Shown: piece after piece, positions 42,550 to 49,742 of the stretch
Position numbering within the stretch: position 1 is the stretch's first letter
How the letters are laid out: the number at the start of each line of letters is the position of its first letter
DNA from: Sphingomonadaceae bacterium 3R27C6
GTDB lineage: Bacteria > Pseudomonadota > Alphaproteobacteria > Sphingomonadales > Sphingomonadaceae
Length of the DNA: 64,000 nt
Assembly: GCA_005503215.1 (NCBI GenBank)
Contig: SCNS01000010.1
Coordinates: forward strand, 62,001-126,000
Reading direction: 5' to 3'
Notes under the pieces: generated by a model
Database searches by the model: none
Seen by the model: only the letters and a program-made list of their open reading frames with translations
What the model was told of the DNA's origin: nothing
Position numbers and translations under genes: made by a program

Positions 42550-43736
42550 GCTTCCACCGCGTCGGTATAGGTGGAGGTGCGCGGGGCTGTCCGGCCCGGC
42601 GCGAGCGTGGCGCGATAAACGTCGAGCGTGTCCTCCGCCGCCTTGTCCCAGCTGAAGCGCGCGCGCACGGCGTCGCGATCGACCTGAAAATCCGCGCAAT
42701 CGGCGTTCAGCCGCTCGGTGAGCGCCGCGACATCGCCGGTCGGGAAATAGTTCGGGGCATCGAGCCCGATGTCGAGATTGGCGGAGATGTCGCTCAGCAG
42801 CATCCGCGCGCCGCAGCTCGCCGCCTCGAGCGCCGCGATCGGCAGGCCTTCGTGATAGGAGGGCATCACGAACAGCGCGCAATGCTCGTAGAGGCACTTC
42901 AGCGTCGCGCGTGACTGGACGCCGGCAAAGATCACGCGGTCGCTGGCGCGCGCGAGCAGGTCGCGCGCATATTCGCTTTCGTGATCGGCCGAACCCGCGA
43001 TCACCAGCTTCGCCGTGCAATTCGACCGCTCATAGGCGTCGATCAGGTCGTGCAGGCCCTTCTCGGGAACGAGCCTCGCGACGGCGAGGAGGAAATTGCC
43101 CTCCTCGAGCCCCAGCCGGTCGAGCACGAGCGCCGGATCGGCATCGCCGGGCAGGTCCGATGTACCATTGGGAATATAGGAGATCGCGTGCGCGCGTTTC
43201 GGGAAGCTCTGCCGCAGCTGCGCCGCGAGCGACGGCGAGACGGCAATGACGCGATTGGCAAAGCTGAGCGCCAGCCACTCGCCGGCGCGCAGTGCGGTGC
43301 GCGCTGCGAGACCCCATTTAGCGCGGTGATAGTCGGTGCCGTGGTGCGTCACGACGACCTTCAGCCCGAGCAGCCGGGCCAGCGGCGCGAGCAGGCCAGG
43401 GCCGATCGCGTGGATATGGATCAGCCCGGCGCCGCGCTTGCGGGCGGACAGGACCGCGAGCAGGGTCGACACCACCGCCTCGAGATTTTGCGAGCGCGGG
43501 CAGGGGATGCCGATAATCTCGACGCCGCGATGCTCGCCCACCGGCTCGGGCAGATAGGGGGCGCGGCCGAGCACGACCGAGCGGTGATCGGGCCAGATCG
43601 CCTTGATCCGCGGGAGAAGCTCCTCGCAGTGGCTTTCGATCCCGCCCATCACGTGCGGAAAGCCGCGAAGGCCGGTCACGCAGATGACGGGCGCGCCCGC
43701 GGGGGCGCTGGAAGACATATTTGTCCGTTGCAGCAT
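42546..43736 (-). CDS. Glycosyltransferase family 4
   Basis: A 396-aa GT-B enzyme. ICVTGLRGFPHVMGGIESHCEELLPR at the start is typical of a rhamnosyl/glucosyl-transferase subgroup with the GGIE motif. VVVTHHGTDYHRAKWG, YIPNGTSD, NFLLAVARLVPEKGLHDLIDAY and FVMPSYHEGLPIAALEAASCGARML (E-x7-E) follow. It lies 37 bases after the epimerase gene, third in an operon with UDP-glucose dehydrogenase and the epimerase, so it may use a uronic acid donor. That is only context. Confidence 0.9.
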   Translation of the reverse strand: MLQRTNMSSSAPAGAPVICVTGLRGFPHVMGGIESHCEELLPRIKAIWPDHRSVVLGRAPYLPEPVGEHRGVEIIGIPCPRSQNLEAVVSTLLAVLSARKRGAGLIHIHAIGPGLLAPLARLLGLKVVVTHHGTDYHRAKWGLAARTALRAGEWLALSFANRVIAVSPSLAAQLRQSFPKRAHAISYIPNGTSDLPGDADPALVLDRLGLEEGNFLLAVARLVPEKGLHDLIDAYERSNCTAKLVIAGSADHESEYARDLLARASDRVIFAGVQSRATLKCLYEHCALFVMPSYHEGLPIAALEAASCGARMLLSDISANLDIGLDAPNYFPTGDVAALTERLNADCADFQVDRDAVRARFSWDKAAEDTLDVYRATLAPGRTAPRTSTYTDAVEA

Positions 43737-43773
43737 TATTCAACTCCATTCGCGCCCCGCCGGATTTCCCGGC

Positions 43774-44787
43774 TCAGGCCACCGCTGCCATCGGCCCTCT
43801 TCCACCATTTTCTATTTCGCCCAGATACCAGTCGACGAACCGCTCGATCCCGCGCGCAAGCGGCACCTTGGGGCTGTATCCGGTGAGCGCGTTGATCGCC
43901 GAGATGTCGGCATAGGTCGCGGTCACATCGCCCGGCTGCATCGGCCGCATCAGCTTGATCGCGGGCCGGCCGAGCGCACGTTCGAGCACCGCGATCATGT
44001 CCATCAGCCCGACGGGATTGCAGTCGCCGATGTTGAGCAGCCGGTTTTCGCCGCCCGCCGGCGGCCGGTCGAGCACACCCACCACCCCGTCGACGATGTC
44101 GTCGATATAGGTGAAGTCGCGCGCCATCCGGCCTTCGCCGAACACCTCGATCGGCTGGCCGAGCAGGATCTTCTGCGCGAAACCATAATAGGCCATGTCG
44201 GGCCGGCCCCAGGGGCCATAGACGGTGAAGAAGCGCAGGCCGCTGAGCGGCAGGTGATAAAGCTTGGCATAGCTTTCGCTCATCAGCTCGCAGCTCCGCT
44301 TCGTCGCCGCATAGAGCGAGACCGGTGCGGCGCAGGGTTCATCCTCGCGAAAGCCGGTGCCGCCGAGCGGGCGGTCGCCATAGACCGAGCTCGACGAGGC
44401 GTAGACGAGATGCTCGATATTGCCCGCGTGGCGCGCCGCCTCGAGCACCGCGAGATGCCCTTTGAGATTGCTGTGCTCATAGGCGAAGGGGTTTTCGAGG
44501 CTATAGCGAACGCCCGCCTGCGCGGCGAGATGGACGATCCGGCGGATGCCGTTCGCTTCGACCAGTTCGCTGATCAGCCCGGGGCTCGCGATGTCGCCGT
44601 CGATCAGCCGGAAGTTGAAATTGTCGACGAGCCGCGCGATGCGCGCCTTCTTGAGCGCGACGTCGTAATAGTCGGTGAAATTGTCGAGCCCGAGCACGCG
44701 TTCGCCGCGCGCGAGGAGCCGTTCGGACACAGCATGGCCGATAAAGCCCGCGGCGCCGGTTACCAGGATGGGGCTGTCGTCGGTCAC
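43774..44787 (-). CDS. UDP-glucuronate 4-epimerase-like NAD-dependent epimerase
   Basis: A 337-aa short-chain dehydrogenase/reductase. ILVTGAAGFIGHAVSERLLARGERVLGLDNFTDYYDVALKKARIARL is the NAD-binding start typical of UDP-glucuronate epimerases. VYASSSSVYGDRP and YAATKRSCELM supply the catalytic Ser and Tyr-x3-Lys; FTVYGPWGRPDMA completes the family signature. With the adjacent UDP-glucose dehydrogenase it would make UDP-galacturonate from UDP-glucose. Start overlaps the dehydrogenase stop (ATGA). Confidence 0.9.
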   Translation of the reverse strand: MTDDSPILVTGAAGFIGHAVSERLLARGERVLGLDNFTDYYDVALKKARIARLVDNFNFRLIDGDIASPGLISELVEANGIRRIVHLAAQAGVRYSLENPFAYEHSNLKGHLAVLEAARHAGNIEHLVYASSSSVYGDRPLGGTGFREDEPCAAPVSLYAATKRSCELMSESYAKLYHLPLSGLRFFTVYGPWGRPDMAYYGFAQKILLGQPIEVFGEGRMARDFTYIDDIVDGVVGVLDRPPAGGENRLLNIGDCNPVGLMDMIAVLERALGRPAIKLMRPMQPGDVTATYADISAINALTGYSPKVPLARGIERFVDWYLGEIENGGRGPMAAVA

Positions 44788-46136
44788 GCGGCGTGCCTTT
44801 CGTTCGCGGCTTCGGCCTCGTCCGCGGGCTGGCCCGGCCGGCCGATACCGACATAGCGCAGCCCCGCTTCCTCGGCCCGCGCGGGCGGATAGATGTTGCG
44901 AAGGTCAACGAGCACCGGCTCGGCCATCGCGGCCTTGAGGCGCTTAAGGTCGAGCGCGCGGAACGCGTCCCATTCGGTGACGATCACCGTCGCCGCCGCG
45001 CCCTCCGCGGCGGCATAGGCGGAGGACACATATGCGACGTCGGTCAGCACGGCCTTGGCCGCGTCCATGCCCTCGGGGTCGTAGGCGCGGACCTTGGCGC
45101 CGGCATCCTGCAGCGTCTGGATGATCGCGATCGAGGGCGCGTCGCGCATATCGTCGGTGTTGGGTTTGAAGGTCAGGCCGAGCACCGCGACGGTGCGGCC
45201 GCGCACCTGCCCGCCCAGCGCCGCGATGACCTTGCGGCCCATCGCGCGCTTGCGCTGATCGTTCACCGCGACCGTCGCCTCGATCAGCCGCAGCGGCGCG
45301 TCGTGATCCTGCGCCGTCTTCATCAGCGCGAGCGTGTCCTTGGGGAAGCAGGAGCCGCCATAACCGGGGCCGGCGTTCAGGAATTTCGCGCCGATCCGGT
45401 TGTCGAGCCCGATGCCGCTGGCGACCTCCTGGACGTCGGCACCGACCTGTTCGCACAGGTCCGCCATCTCGTTGATGTAAGTGATCTTCATCGCGAGGAA
45501 GGCGTTGGCGGCATATTTGATCAGCTCGCTGGTGCGGCGGCTGGTGAAGACGATCGGCGCCTTGTTGAGCGATAGCGGGCGATAGACTTCTTTCATCGGC
45601 GCGCGGGCGCGTTCGTCCTCGATGCCGATCACGACGCGGTCGGGGCGTTTGAAATCCTCGATCGCGGCGCCTTCGCGCAGGAATTCGGGGTTGGAAGCGA
45701 CCGCGAATTCGGCGGCGGGGTTGCACTCGCGGACGATCCGCTCGACCTCGTCGCCGGTGCCGACGGGCACGGTCGACTTGGTGACGATCACGGTGAAGCC
45801 CGAGAGCGCGCCGGCGATCTCGCGCGCCGCGTCATGGACAAAGGACAGGTCGGCATGGCCGTCGCCGCGGCGGCTGGGGGTGCCGACCGCGATGAACACG
45901 ACATCGGCGGCGCCGACGGCCTCGGAAAGCTCGGTGGTGAAGGCGAGATTGCCCGCCGCGACATTGCGCGCAACCAGGTCGTCGAGACCGGGTTCATAGA
46001 TGGGAATGCCGCCGGCCTGAAGGCGGGCGATCTTGTTCGCGTCCTTGTCGACGCAGGTCACATGATGGCCGAAATCGGCAAAACACGCGCCCGAAACCAG
46101 CCCGACGTAGCCGGACCCGATCATTACGATACGCAT
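44784..46136 (-). CDS. UDP-glucose 6-dehydrogenase
   Basis: A 450-aa enzyme oxidising UDP-glucose to UDP-glucuronate with two NAD+. NAD site MRIVMIGSGYVGLVSGACFADFGHHV; STVPVGTGDEVE; catalytic Cys in GPGYGGSCFPKDTLAL; FKPNTDDMRDAPS in the C-terminal domain. I use ATG 46136, which matches the family start. First gene of a three-gene operon; its 311-base upstream region is shared with the aldehyde-dehydrogenase-like gene. Confidence 0.95.
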   Translation of the reverse strand: MRIVMIGSGYVGLVSGACFADFGHHVTCVDKDANKIARLQAGGIPIYEPGLDDLVARNVAAGNLAFTTELSEAVGAADVVFIAVGTPSRRGDGHADLSFVHDAAREIAGALSGFTVIVTKSTVPVGTGDEVERIVRECNPAAEFAVASNPEFLREGAAIEDFKRPDRVVIGIEDERARAPMKEVYRPLSLNKAPIVFTSRRTSELIKYAANAFLAMKITYINEMADLCEQVGADVQEVASGIGLDNRIGAKFLNAGPGYGGSCFPKDTLALMKTAQDHDAPLRLIEATVAVNDQRKRAMGRKVIAALGGQVRGRTVAVLGLTFKPNTDDMRDAPSIAIIQTLQDAGAKVRAYDPEGMDAAKAVLTDVAYVSSAYAAAEGAAATVIVTEWDAFRALDLKRLKAAMAEPVLVDLRNIYPPARAEEAGLRYVGIGRPGQPADEAEAANERHAA

Positions 46137-46447
46137 TACGCGCTGCTCCCTATTTATATGAAGTCGGCTTTTTGCTGCACGTGCGAACAATCGCGTCGCA
46201 ACGGTTAACGGTCAACTTGCCAGCTTTGAGCGGAGGCAATTGAAAGGCGAAATGATCGCTCCCAAAATCCCGACCCAGAACGGGACAAGGAGAAAAAATG
46301 CGATAGTTTAGAAGCGGATAATTCGAGGCTTTGCCTAAACGACGGCCAGCCGAATTGGCTGCAATGCGACGAAACGCTTCGACTTGATCTTGCCACGGGT
46401 CGGCGTCGGAGTAGAAGCTGTACGGGATAAAATGCGGGAAGGGTGAG
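46137..46447. other. Divergent control region between UDP-glucose dehydrogenase and the ALDH-like gene
   Basis: 311 bases with no open frame I can support. It holds the 13-bp site GCTGCAATGCGAC (46358-46370) on the ALDH-like side and a similar but differently spaced GCTGCACGTGCGAAC (46174-46188) near the dehydrogenase start. Both transcription units probably start here. Confidence 0.55.
46358..46370. promoter_or_regulatory. Candidate exopolysaccharide operator (13 bp)
   Basis: GCTGCAATGCGAC, matching G(T/C)TGC-N3-GC(A/G)(A/G)C except for the order of the last bases. It lies 78 bases before the ALDH-like start codon. Confidence 0.4.
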
Positions 46448-47719
46448 ATGCTGGAAGCGCAACGTGGGGCATTTTTTGCCGACTTGCCGGTGTCGCTGGC
46501 CATTCGCCGCGACCGATTGCGGCGCGCTGTGCTGATGATCGAAAAAAACGCCGACGCGCTGTGCGACGCGCTCGCCGCCGATCAGCCGAATCAGGATTCG
46601 GACTCCGCCAGGCTTATCGAAGTGGCGCCGGCGCTCGCGGCGCTGCGGGCCTCGATCGACGGGGTGGGGCGCTGGATGCGCCCCGAAGGCGGGCGCGGCC
46701 TGCTCGCGCGGCTGCGCGGGGCTGGCGACTATGTGGAATATCAGCCGGTCGGGGTGATCGGCATCGCGGCGCCGGCGTCGCTGCCGCTGCTCCGGACGGC
46801 GGGCATCCTCGCGGGTGCGCTCGCCGCGGGCAATCGAGTGACGTTGAAATTCGACGCGGCCTCGGCGCAGCTGGGCCGGCTGATCGGCGCGCTGGCGCCC
46901 GACTTTTTCGATCCGCTCGAATTGGCGGTGGCGTCCGACGGCGACTTCGCACAGCAGCCGTTCGACCTGCTGGTGACCAGTGAACCGCAGGAAGGCGATG
47001 GGGTAATGATTGCGCCCTCGGGTCCGTCGCCGGTCATCCTCGGGCGCTCGGCCGATTTTGCCAAGGCGGCCGACAATGTGATCGCACGCAAGCGCCCCAA
47101 GGGCGGAAGCGCACCGCTCGCGCCCGATTATCTGCTTGTGCCCGAAGAGCAGGAAGAGGCGATTGCGTCCTGGCTGTGGCGCGCGGCGATGCAGCCGGGG
47201 GCGGATGAAGCGGCGCTGCCCGGCGCCGAGCAGCAAAGGCTCGCACGGCTTTTGGATGACGCGCGCGCGCGTGGGGGCGAGGTGATGACCGCGGAGCCGC
47301 GCGGGCCGGGAGTGCCGCTCCACATCATTCGTCACGCCAGCGAGGACATGCTGGTGATGCAGGAGGAGTTTCGGGGACCGATCCTGCCGCTACGCAATTA
47401 TGCGCGGATCGAGGATGCGATCGCCACGATCCACCGGCGACCGCCGCCGCTCGCCATCACTTATTTCGGCCGCGATGCCGCCGAACGCCGGCACGTGCTG
47501 GAACATACGCTGTCGTCCGCGATCGCGATCGACGGGCGTGTTCCGTCGGCGGCGAAGGCCGATGCCGGCATGACGCTCAATATCGACCATGGCGAAGCCG
47601 GATTCCGCCGGTTCAGCCGGACGCGGCACGTTTGCCGCCAGCCCTTGGTCGGTTTTGCGCGTGCCTCCGCGCGCGACGGCGGCGACGATCTGGGTGGGGC
47701 GGCGCCCGCGCTGCACTGA
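46448..47719 (+). CDS. Aldehyde-dehydrogenase-fold protein lacking catalytic residues (pseudoenzyme)
   Basis: A 423-aa protein that aligns by eye to coniferyl-aldehyde-type dehydrogenases: YQPVGVIGIAAPASLPLLRTAGILAGALAAGNRVTLK, SPVILGRSADFAKAADNVIARK, APDYLLVPEE and VMQEEFRGPILPL. Three catalytic positions differ: the oxyanion Asn of PWN is Ser111 (PAS), the general base Glu of LELGGKSP is Ala189 (APSGPSP), and the nucleophilic Cys of GQICVAPDY is Pro223 (SAPLAPDY). The N-terminus is also shortened. The reading frame is intact and has AAGGGTGAG before the ATG, so it is not a decaying gene. It probably has a binding or structural role in the exopolysaccharide cluster. Confidence 0.8.
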   Translation: MLEAQRGAFFADLPVSLAIRRDRLRRAVLMIEKNADALCDALAADQPNQDSDSARLIEVAPALAALRASIDGVGRWMRPEGGRGLLARLRGAGDYVEYQPVGVIGIAAPASLPLLRTAGILAGALAAGNRVTLKFDAASAQLGRLIGALAPDFFDPLELAVASDGDFAQQPFDLLVTSEPQEGDGVMIAPSGPSPVILGRSADFAKAADNVIARKRPKGGSAPLAPDYLLVPEEQEEAIASWLWRAAMQPGADEAALPGAEQQRLARLLDDARARGGEVMTAEPRGPGVPLHIIRHASEDMLVMQEEFRGPILPLRNYARIEDAIATIHRRPPPLAITYFGRDAAERRHVLEHTLSSAIAIDGRVPSAAKADAGMTLNIDHGEAGFRRFSRTRHVCRQPLVGFARASARDGGDDLGGAAPALH

Positions 47720-47787
47720 CCCCGGACGCGCCACGCCGCGCCGCATCGCGCTGGCCTTGATCGGTGCGCCCCGATTAGCGCGGCGGC

Positions 47788-48726
47788 ATGGACGATCCAT
47801 CCTCTCGCTTCGCCGCGAAGGCGGTTCAGATCAATGCAGGGGGCGAACCGGTCTATTTCGTGGAGTCGGGCGCCGTCTATCGCGGCGTGCGCGCGCGCGA
47901 TGTCGGCAACGGCCTGTTCGTGATCCGCGAGCCGGTTCGCAATGTGCAGATCGCCAATATCCGGGTGGAGGGCGGCTACCGGGTGATCGAGAACAAGGCG
48001 GCACCCGAACTGGCAGGGGCGGGCAGCGTCGGGCTCCGTGTGCGCGGGGCGAAGGCGAGCAATCTCGAACGCAGCTTCGCGCGCATCCGGTATGACAGCC
48101 ACGACGGGGTGATCGAGGATGTCAGCGCGAGCGGCATGCTGACCACAGGTGCGACCGACCTGCCCGTCGGTATCGCCTTCGACGGCACCGCGCACGATTT
48201 CCGGGTCGAGCGCTGCTCGATGCGCGGCTTTCAATGGCAGCGCAAAGCCAGGCAATATTGGAACGGCGACGGTTTTTCGACCGAGCGGGGCAATGCGCGG
48301 ATGCTGTTTCGCCAATGCGCCGCGTGGGACAATAGCGACGGCGGATTCGACCTGAAGTCCACCGAGACTTTGCTCGACGACTGCGTCAGCGGCCGCAACG
48401 CGCGCAATTTCCGGCTCTGGTCGAGCATCCGCGCGACGCGGCTCACCAGCCTCGATCCCGTCAAGATCGGCGGGATCGGCGACACCAACCATTTCACGAT
48501 CATGGCGGCGAAAGGGGCAAGCGAACCGCTGGTCATCCATATCGAGCATCTGAAGGTAAGGAGCGACCGGGGCTGGCCGATCTTCGACGTGCATCACGGG
48601 CTGGCGAAAATCATCATCGGCTCGCACGATATCCAGGTGCCGCCGGGCACGCCGCTGGTCCGTTCGCGCGGTGGGGGCTCGGTGCCGGGCGGAGTGTCCT
48701 TTGCCGGGACACCTCCCAAGCTCTGA
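47788..48726 (+). CDS. Right-handed parallel beta-helix protein
   Basis: A 312-aa protein with successive short strands and turns typical of pectate-lyase-like beta-helices: VRNVQIANIRVEGGYRVIEN, HDGVIEDVSASGML, HDFRVERCSMRGFQW, ARMLFRQCAAWDNSDGGFDLKSTETLLDDCVSGRNARNFRLW. The segment NSDGGFDLKS is common in carbohydrate-active members. It may be a lyase or binding protein for the polymer. No signal peptide is present in this frame and a stop codon lies 12 bases upstream of the ATG, so an N-terminal extension is excluded unless there is a frameshift. Ribosome binding site is weak. Confidence 0.75.
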   Translation: MDDPSSRFAAKAVQINAGGEPVYFVESGAVYRGVRARDVGNGLFVIREPVRNVQIANIRVEGGYRVIENKAAPELAGAGSVGLRVRGAKASNLERSFARIRYDSHDGVIEDVSASGMLTTGATDLPVGIAFDGTAHDFRVERCSMRGFQWQRKARQYWNGDGFSTERGNARMLFRQCAAWDNSDGGFDLKSTETLLDDCVSGRNARNFRLWSSIRATRLTSLDPVKIGGIGDTNHFTIMAAKGASEPLVIHIEHLKVRSDRGWPIFDVHHGLAKIIIGSHDIQVPPGTPLVRSRGGGSVPGGVSFAGTPPKL

Positions 48727-48768
48727 ATGGCTTGGCGCACTTTGGACACGTTTCGACGCCGGGCTCTT

Positions 48769-48781
48769 GCTGCAATGCAGC
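48769..48781. promoter_or_regulatory. Candidate exopolysaccharide operator (13 bp)
   Basis: GCTGC-AAT-GCAGC, a perfect 5-3-5 palindrome, 103 bases before the galU-type start codon. Best symmetric copy together with 29494-29506. Confidence 0.45.
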
Positions 48782-48883
48782 GTAAAGGCGCAGGTCGCTC
48801 CTCGGCAGCACGTGGCGATCGTGCTTGCCGATCCAATGCTGGTTAATTGGGGGGGAACCCAGCGACCAGAAAAGGGTGAAAAG

Positions 48884-49741
48884 ATGCGAAAAATACGCAA
48901 GGCCGTGTTCCCCATCGGCGGCCTTGGAACCCGGTTCCTTCCGGCGACCAAGTCGATGCCCAAGGAAATGCTGCCCGTCGTCGATCGGCCGCTCATCCAA
49001 TATGCGGTCGACGAGGCGCGCGAGGCGGGCATCGAGCAGTTCATTTTCGTGACCAGCCGCGGCAAGAGCCTGATCGAGGATCATTTCGACCACGCTTTCG
49101 AGCTTGAGGAAGCGATGGCCCGGCGCGGCAAATCGCTCGCCGCGCTCGACGGCACCCGTCCCCCGCCGGGCGACATCAACATCGTGCGGCAGCAGGAGCC
49201 CCTCGGGCTGGGCCATGCCGTGTGGTGCGCCCGCCGCCTCGTCGGCGACGAGGCTTTCGCGGTGCTGCTGCCCGACGATCTGATGGTCGGCGAGCCCGGC
49301 TGCCTCAAGCAGATGGTCGAGGCTTATGCCGACCTCGGCGGCAACCTCATTTGCACCGAGGAAGTGGCGGCGGAGGACACACACAAATATGGCATCGTCA
49401 CGCCGGGCACGAGCGCCGGGGCGATCACCGAGGTCCGGGGACTGGTCGAGAAGCCCGCTCCCGACGTCGCGCCGTCGCGGCTGGCCGTCATCGGCCGCTA
49501 TATCCTCCAGCCCGAAGTGATGAACGTCCTCGGCAGCCAGGAGGAAGGCGCGGGCGGCGAAATCCAGCTCACCGACGCACTGGCGCGGATGATCGGCCAG
49601 CAGCCGTTCCACGGGGTCACTTTCCAGGGCAAACGCTATGATTGCGGCGACAAGAGCGGCTTTGTGACCGCGACGCTCGCGCTGGCGCTCGCCCGCCCCG
49701 ATATCGCGCCCGCGGTGCGCGCTTTCCTGGCTGCCGCATAA
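48884..49741 (+). CDS. galU: UTP--glucose-1-phosphate uridylyltransferase
   Basis: A 285-aa enzyme making UDP-glucose. AVFPIGGLGTRFLPATKSMPKEMLPVVDRPLIQYAVDEA is the nucleotide-binding signature; FIFVTSRGKSLIEDHFD, QQEPLGLGHAVWCAR, VLLPDDLM and KPAPDVAPSRLAVIGRYIL follow. I use ATG 48884 (MRKIRKAVFPIGG) with AAAGGGTGAAAAG upstream. It supplies the donor for the initiating transferase and the dehydrogenase. The stop is one base before the Wzc-like gene. Confidence 0.95.
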   Translation: MRKIRKAVFPIGGLGTRFLPATKSMPKEMLPVVDRPLIQYAVDEAREAGIEQFIFVTSRGKSLIEDHFDHAFELEEAMARRGKSLAALDGTRPPPGDINIVRQQEPLGLGHAVWCARRLVGDEAFAVLLPDDLMVGEPGCLKQMVEAYADLGGNLICTEEVAAEDTHKYGIVTPGTSAGAITEVRGLVEKPAPDVAPSRLAVIGRYILQPEVMNVLGSQEEGAGGEIQLTDALARMIGQQPFHGVTFQGKRYDCGDKSGFVTATLALALARPDIAPAVRAFLAAA

Positions 49742-49742
49742 T

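Noticed and set aside
46448..47719. Aldehyde-dehydrogenase-like gene considered as a decaying pseudogene
   Set aside because: The frame is unbroken over 423 codons, with a ribosome binding site and normal codon use. Loss is confined to catalytic positions while the fold motifs are kept.
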